A stretch of DNA of 12,766 nt, taken from assembly GCF_000835495.1 (NCBI RefSeq), contig NW_015622567.1:1-12766 (forward strand). The letters run 5' to 3'. The notes below the pieces were generated by a model that was given only the letters and a program-made list of their open reading frames with translations, did not search any database and was not told the origin of the DNA. Both the position numbers and the translations under genes were made by a program. Origin of the DNA: Cladophialophora immunda. Lineage: Eukaryota > Ascomycota > Eurotiomycetes > Chaetothyriales > Herpotrichiellaceae. Positions 8,438-12,766 of this stretch are shown in pieces. The first letter of the stretch is position 1. Each line of letters opens with the position of its first letter.

Positions 8438-11029
8438 TCAAAGATTGCCAGCTCGATCACACCTCTGGCTCAGGCTTTTCGAGAGTTTCTCTGCGGTATA
8501 AGCTGCCTTGCTCGATTCTTGACCTAGGAGCATTAGACCTTGAATGCAGGTTTCTGTCTGGCTGTGCAGCTCTTGATAAGTTGTGTTTGCAAGGAGCCAG
8601 CCGCGGTTTGGGTCGATAGGATTGCTGAAGCTCGACATCCACCTTATAAAGATCGTACACGTGCTCTCTAGGGCCCGGACCGTGACGTCCGTCCAGGGTT
8701 CAGTGAGAATGACGCCGCCCTTGCAAGCGGAGTAGAACACCGAGCCATGGTGTGCGGATGGCTGGGGTTCAGACAGTGACACCTGCACGATTATGGAGAT
8801 CATTTGAGCGCTCTCAAACTGCAACATGGTGATGAAGCTGTCGCCTGCTTCCAGATTGCGTCGTAACTCTGTCACCTCCCTTTCACGGTCGATCTGCGAG
8901 ATCGCGTCTGCCAACAGCAGGCATGCGTAGTGCCAGTAACTGGCAACGATGACGTACCAGGGCCGTACCTGCGGATCGAGTGAATTGTAATTACTCACGT
9001 AGTGGATCATAAGTGGCTTGTATAATACCTGACACCGTTCGTAGACAGATATCGCTTTCCGGATGTGCTTCTTGAGTTCCCTTAGAGGAGCCCTGCAAGA
9101 AATCTGACTTTGTAGTTGTACCACCGTGCGGAATAGGTGGACTTTGAACGGGACGACCCGTTCAAGTATCAAGGCCGCTTCGTCGGTTCTCAACGGAAAT
9201 TGAGATAGTGTATCCCGTGGGCCCCCGAAGTTGAAGCGCGGGAGATACCCTCCCCATGGTCCGCACTGGTCTAGGTCGTGGTCGTGTTGATGATCTCGGT
9301 CCCCTGCCGGGGGCAGACACGGGCTAAGGTCGTCCCATCCAGTCTCGCCGACACCGCCCACATCTCCTTGGGCTATAGCGCAATCCTCGTCCGAGATGAC
9401 TGGCGGACACTTGCTGATAGCCGACAAGATCGTATCGCACACGACACCGAGCCAGAACAGGAGTTCGAATGTCTGATGGCCTTCGAGAATACAAGCGTCC
9501 ATCGGGCCAGGGGCGTTGGAGCCGTTCGCTTTCAACCTCAGCCACGGATGGCGCCCAAGTTTGTTCCTCCACGAGAGTAAACTTCCAGTTGACCTCTCGA
9601 GACAGATCCGTGATGAAGCTAACTCCTTGAGAACGCTCGCGTGGTTAGGAGGCCCCTCTTCGTTAGCCATACTACCGATTACATCCAATGGGCTCTCCGT
9701 CATGGCGAAGATCAAATGCGCAAGGATGACCTTAAATGAATCGATCTCGGAGCTGGACTGGATGGCACTCCTTGCCTGGTACCAAAGTTGCTCTCGCATG
9801 GTTCGTTCGCATTTACTTGGCGGCGTTGGGTCGTTAGGCGGCGTAGATGTCGAGAAGTAGGTCGCCGTGTCAGTCTCGCGGGCCTTCGTTTGCGAGATGA
9901 CTGCCTTGCTTTGACGGGATGTGCGATGAAACGGATGCGACCGTTGGCTGGCGAATGCCATAATTGCTGAATGTATCGCCCTGTAAGCGGCCATAGTTTC
10001 CCTTTGGGACAATTGGTGGTCCCTAAAGGAAGAATACGCCAAATCCAAGCGGTTGACCCGTGAGTAGATACGACAGGCGTCATAATGAGGCTGCGCGTTG
10101 TCAATGTTGCGAAGCTCGTTCTCGGACGGACAATTCTTCTCCGTTACCCAACAGGACATGTGCATCTCAAAACTGTCCTGGTAGATACGAAATAGGGCAA
10201 GCGCAATCGACTTCTTCGTAGCCAAGTTATCGAAGTCAAGTTGAGGGACTGATACTTGGACCATATTTCTCCTCAACTGATTTGACCGCGTGCTTTGGAG
10301 TGGCTTTGGATCCGTGGTAACCGAGCCACATAGTTCACGAGGATTTTTTGGACGTGTGGCGTTGTCCTCGTCGCTGGTCTCGAAACGGACCGAAGGTAGA
10401 CTCGGCAACGGCTCGGCCTTGGGGGCTGCGTCGAGGGGGCAGCCGGATTTCCCATCGAAGAGCTCAGGGTAAGCCCATCCACCGGGGGCTGCATATTGTG
10501 TTGGGAATGATTGATCAAGGGAAACGATCTCATGCATGGCAGCTGCGGAAGCAGCGGCCGCGCTACCTGGCACTGAAACCATGGAACCATATCCCCAGCT
10601 TCCTTCTATACCTCGATGGTTGCCCGCCACAGTGGCCCACGGGCCTGTGGCGAAAGAACCGCTTTCGACAGACGTTGACTCATGCCGTTCGGCAACCCCA
10701 TTCCATCCAATTCCTAAGACCGTGTCGGAATACAAGCCCTGAGACGATGAAACAAGTTGTTGATGATTAGTCGAATCTGAGCATGCTTTGTGATCGGGAA
10801 AGTACGGAGTTTGGGCGTTCGTTTCCAACGCTGCTGGTGGGTAGGTGACGAATCTGGCCGACCTGGCGGATTCAACTGTGCTCCTGGCGGTGGGTATGAT
10901 ATGATACCAACTCGACGTTGTGAATGTACATGATTCTTTGTTTTTTTGGCAGTTTGAACAGGCTTTGCCTTCCGAGAGAGACAAAATATATTGATCTTTC
11001 TCTAAGGAAGAGGAGGAGACGATATCCAT
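8438..11029 (-). CDS. Fungal zinc-cluster-type transcription factor, ARA1-like family, half zinc cluster
   Basis: One uninterrupted ORF of 863 codons. Cys24, Cys27 and Cys34 (ACSNCQKNKESCTF) match the second half of a Zn2Cys6 cluster (C-x2-C-x6-C, then C-T-F). The first half is absent. The body matches the regulatory domain of a large Pezizomycotina family that includes the L-arabinose regulator ARA1: HMSCWVTEKNCPSE (about 285), ACRIYSRVNRLDLAYSSF, FWLGVVCDT...VISDEDCAI (about 524-553), PFKVHLFRTVVQLQS (about 620) and RPWYVIVASYWHYACLLLAD (about 685). A polar N-terminal region contains an alanine run (AAAASAAA), and a His/Asp stretch (DRDHQHDHDLDQ) lies near residue 580. The family acts in the nucleus as sugar or secondary-metabolism regulators; the target here is unknown. 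ATG 11029 follows a pyrimidine-rich leader. A phase-compatible acceptor (TCTCTCTCGGAAG) before Cys24 could instead mark an upstream exon. Confidence 0.82.
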   Translation of the reverse strand: MDIVSSSSLEKDQYILSLSEGKACSNCQKNKESCTFTTSSWYHIIPTARSTVESARSARFVTYPPAALETNAQTPYFPDHKACSDSTNHQQLVSSSQGLYSDTVLGIGWNGVAERHESTSVESGSFATGPWATVAGNHRGIEGSWGYGSMVSVPGSAAAASAAAMHEIVSLDQSFPTQYAAPGGWAYPELFDGKSGCPLDAAPKAEPLPSLPSVRFETSDEDNATRPKNPRELCGSVTTDPKPLQSTRSNQLRRNMVQVSVPQLDFDNLATKKSIALALFRIYQDSFEMHMSCWVTEKNCPSENELRNIDNAQPHYDACRIYSRVNRLDLAYSSFRDHQLSQRETMAAYRAIHSAIMAFASQRSHPFHRTSRQSKAVISQTKARETDTATYFSTSTPPNDPTPPSKCERTMREQLWYQARSAIQSSSEIDSFKVILAHLIFAMTESPLDVIGSMANEEGPPNHASVLKELASSRICLERSTGSLLSWRNKLGRHPWLRLKANGSNAPGPMDACILEGHQTFELLFWLGVVCDTILSAISKCPPVISDEDCAIAQGDVGGVGETGWDDLSPCLPPAGDRDHQHDHDLDQCGPWGGYLPRFNFGGPRDTLSQFPLRTDEAALILERVVPFKVHLFRTVVQLQSQISCRAPLRELKKHIRKAISVYERCQVLYKPLMIHYVSNYNSLDPQVRPWYVIVASYWHYACLLLADAISQIDREREVTELRRNLEAGDSFITMLQFESAQMISIIVQVSLSEPQPSAHHGSVFYSACKGGVILTEPWTDVTVRALESTCTIFIRWMSSFSNPIDPNRGWLLANTTYQELHSQTETCIQGLMLLGQESSKAAYTAEKLSKSLSQRCDRAGNL

Positions 11030-11751
11030 AGGTGGTGATAATACGGACTGATGGAAAGATATCTATGGTGTGTCGCTGGTGGTTGATCGCGGAGAGAAGA
11101 TTTAAATTGTGAGACGAACAATTTGGGAGGGAGCCACGATTGATTCTCGCTGCGCTAAGGACGCCACCGCTCGGCGGGCACGAAGCCCCTAGAGGGAATT
11201 CTGATTCCTGGAATCATGGGTTGAGAAGACCGTCTCCGGAGGTTCCAGCGAGGCCGCCGCTGTTTAAACACAGCTCTCCTTCTATGTACGACGAGATTTT
11301 AGATGGCAGAAGTCAGAATCAGAGCTGTGCAGTTGTCCCCGGTAACGTCGTTCCGGCCGCTCAGTGTAGATACATTCAATGTTCGAGGGCGATTGTCTCT
11401 TTGGCCCAAAAACAACCATGTGCGACCCCAAGGCCATTATACCCATTTGTTCAGCGACTCCTTCGTCTACCTGTTACCGTTTCCGCCGGTCTAGGCGTGT
11501 CATAGCTCAGTATAGCCATAGAGTTTCAATGATATGGAGGTGAATAGGGACACCCTAGATATCTCACCTTCCTGAGACATCTTATCGAATGTCCTCGTCT
11601 GCGAGAGATAGACAATTAGAACATAGTCCTCATCATTAAGGTTTTGGCAGGGTTGGCGAGGCTTAGGGCTCTCCCTATCTAATGTTCCTATCTTGTAACG
11701 AACCCGGCCTACCGTTCCGACTTCACGAGAGCAACATGACCCTGCACCATT
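11030..11751. other. Upstream region of the transcription factor gene
   Basis: About 720 bases lie between the transcription factor ATG and the 3' end of the right-edge gene. On the minus strand the last 130 bases are pyrimidine- and A-rich, like a fungal 5' leader. I scanned for Cys codons on the minus strand in the spacing of a Zn2Cys6 first half (C-x2-C-x6-C) and found none. The plus-strand open frame 11140-11505 has no domain or coding character that I trust. Confidence 0.45.
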
Positions 11752-12766
11752 TTATTCTCTCCTCGGGGGAGACTTGGATAAGGGTGCCGATGGCGGTACG
11801 TCGTCAGGAAGCTGAGAAGTAAGGGGCGGTCCCATATCGGTCGCCTTGTTGAAGGCTTTCGCTATTTTGCGGTAGAGGCTCGGTTGAACACTTACTGCCC
11901 TTTCGCCTGGTCTATGATGTCTTGTACGGTCGTCGAAGGCCCCATCCTCAGCAGCCTTGCAGACGTTGGGCGGATGGCAGTGGCCAAAAGGCTTCGCTGC
12001 ACCAAATCTGCCGACTCTGCGAGGTTTGCTTTAAGATGTTTCGCAAAATCGGCTGCCGAGGAGTCGTTAAACCACTTCTCCAGAAACAGATGTTCCAAAT
12101 CATCAGCTTCGACGTCGTCGCCGTATTGTGTCTCGATGAGTGAAATGTACTCGCCGAGCAGTCGAGGCAGAGATTGCAATCGGTGCAGGAGCCACGCATT
12201 GATGAAGTCGCCATGGTCCACTGGTATTATATCTGGACCACGGAGGTGATCCACCAATCTGATTTTGCGGTGCAGAATCCCTTGATAGAGCGGACTTTGC
12301 ACCAATCTCCGGGCAGGCGGGGAAATGGCCTGGCTCGACGGCCTGGTCCGCTCAAAATCCCTCATTGCGGCTTCATCCTCATCTGGCTCACGCTCGGAAG
12401 CTTCTTTTGAGACTGCCAGAGCTTCACCGTCTGCCTGGAGCTGTTTCAAGGCCTCCAAGCCTAGTTCCGCATACTCTAGTTCGTCAAGGAGTGCCTGCTC
12501 TTGTCCTCCAAAGGATTTTAGAAAATGCAACGAGTCCTCGTCCAGGCTGAGGCCGAAATGAGCTCTCCAGTTCTGCTCTTCGACAAGTTGCGTATGCTCG
12601 TTTCGAAGATCCAAGAGCTGTTCAAGTATCATGTCTCGGTCGCCGACCATGGTCAAATATTGAATATGTTCTTGGGACTGCTCGGCGGGTGCCTCGCCCA
12701 GGTCGTCTGGTTCGCTTACTAAACTCGCAATGGTATCATAGTCTGCCAAAGCAGCTGAGCCGACAG
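11752..12766 (-). CDS. Coiled-coil family protein (uncharacterised fungal family), 5' part beyond the window
   Basis: The frame is open from the window edge: residues VGSAALADYD precede any Met, so the N-terminus lies outside. The uninterrupted frame ends at TAA 11892-11894. Features in order: an acidic stretch (DDLGEAPAEQSQ); a helical, probably coiled-coil region with DRDMILEQLLDLRNEHTQLV (about 12645-12580) through LLDELEYAELGLEALKQLQ; an acidic and Ser/Pro linker; FINAWLLHRLQSLPRLLGEY; and a C-terminal helical part. It is homologous to the broken gene at 1940-3612 (shared LLDL..EHT..L, GL..D, and the Trp-containing INxW-like segment). After the stop, the minus strand continues in another frame with LYRKIAKAFNKATDMG and LPDDVPPSAPLSKSPPRRE, ending at 11752. 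A one-base shift at the AAAGGG run, or an unresolved intron at GTAAGT (first base 11895), would include it. Function is unknown. Confidence 0.65.

Noticed and set aside
9278..9860. Plus-strand ORFs opposite the regulator gene
   Set aside because: They are antisense shadows of the intact 863-codon frame, whose family motifs are clear.
12747..12749. Start codon for the right-edge gene at 12749
   Set aside because: The codon is TTG and the frame is open to the window edge, so the real start is outside.

Overview
The window reads as nuclear DNA of a filamentous ascomycete (Pezizomycotina). Genes are split by short introns (49-101 bases) with GT-AG ends. One protein is a fungal-only WD40 family, one is a fungal zinc-cluster transcription factor, and two are members of an uncharacterised fungal coiled-coil family. 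No bacterial gene organisation, rRNA, tRNA, CRISPR array or complete transposon was seen. The class (perhaps Eurotiomycetes or a relative) is a weak guess.

Layout. (1) 1-about 1181, minus: the 5' part of an unrecognised multi-exon gene that runs off the left edge. No exon makes a long ORF, so it is only visible when frames are joined across introns. (2) 1293-1939: no gene seen; a 2x16 tandem repeat and a small inverted-repeat block that may be a transposon scar. (3) 1940-3612, minus: a coiled-coil family gene whose reading frame is broken at two or three places. (4) 3613-5244: 1.6 kb between divergent genes, with no supported gene. (5) 5245-8116, plus: a three-exon WD40 / alpha-helical repeat protein of 922 residues, the best-supported gene. 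(6) 8117-8437: a short convergent intergenic region that contains a decayed fragment of a second transcription-factor copy. (7) 8438-11029, minus: an 863-residue fungal transcription factor of the zinc-cluster class that shows only the second half of its Zn2Cys6 finger. (8) 11030-11751: its upstream region. (9) about 11752-12766, minus: a second coiled-coil family gene, cut by the right edge and possibly frameshifted near its 3' end.

The genes do not form an obvious pathway or biosynthetic cluster. The region looks dynamic instead: a paralogous pair (one copy broken) flanks the WD40/regulator block, and a fragment of a regulator paralog lies between the WD40 and regulator genes. I found no convincing new system. 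The most useful leads are the half zinc cluster, the regulator fragment and the paralog pair.
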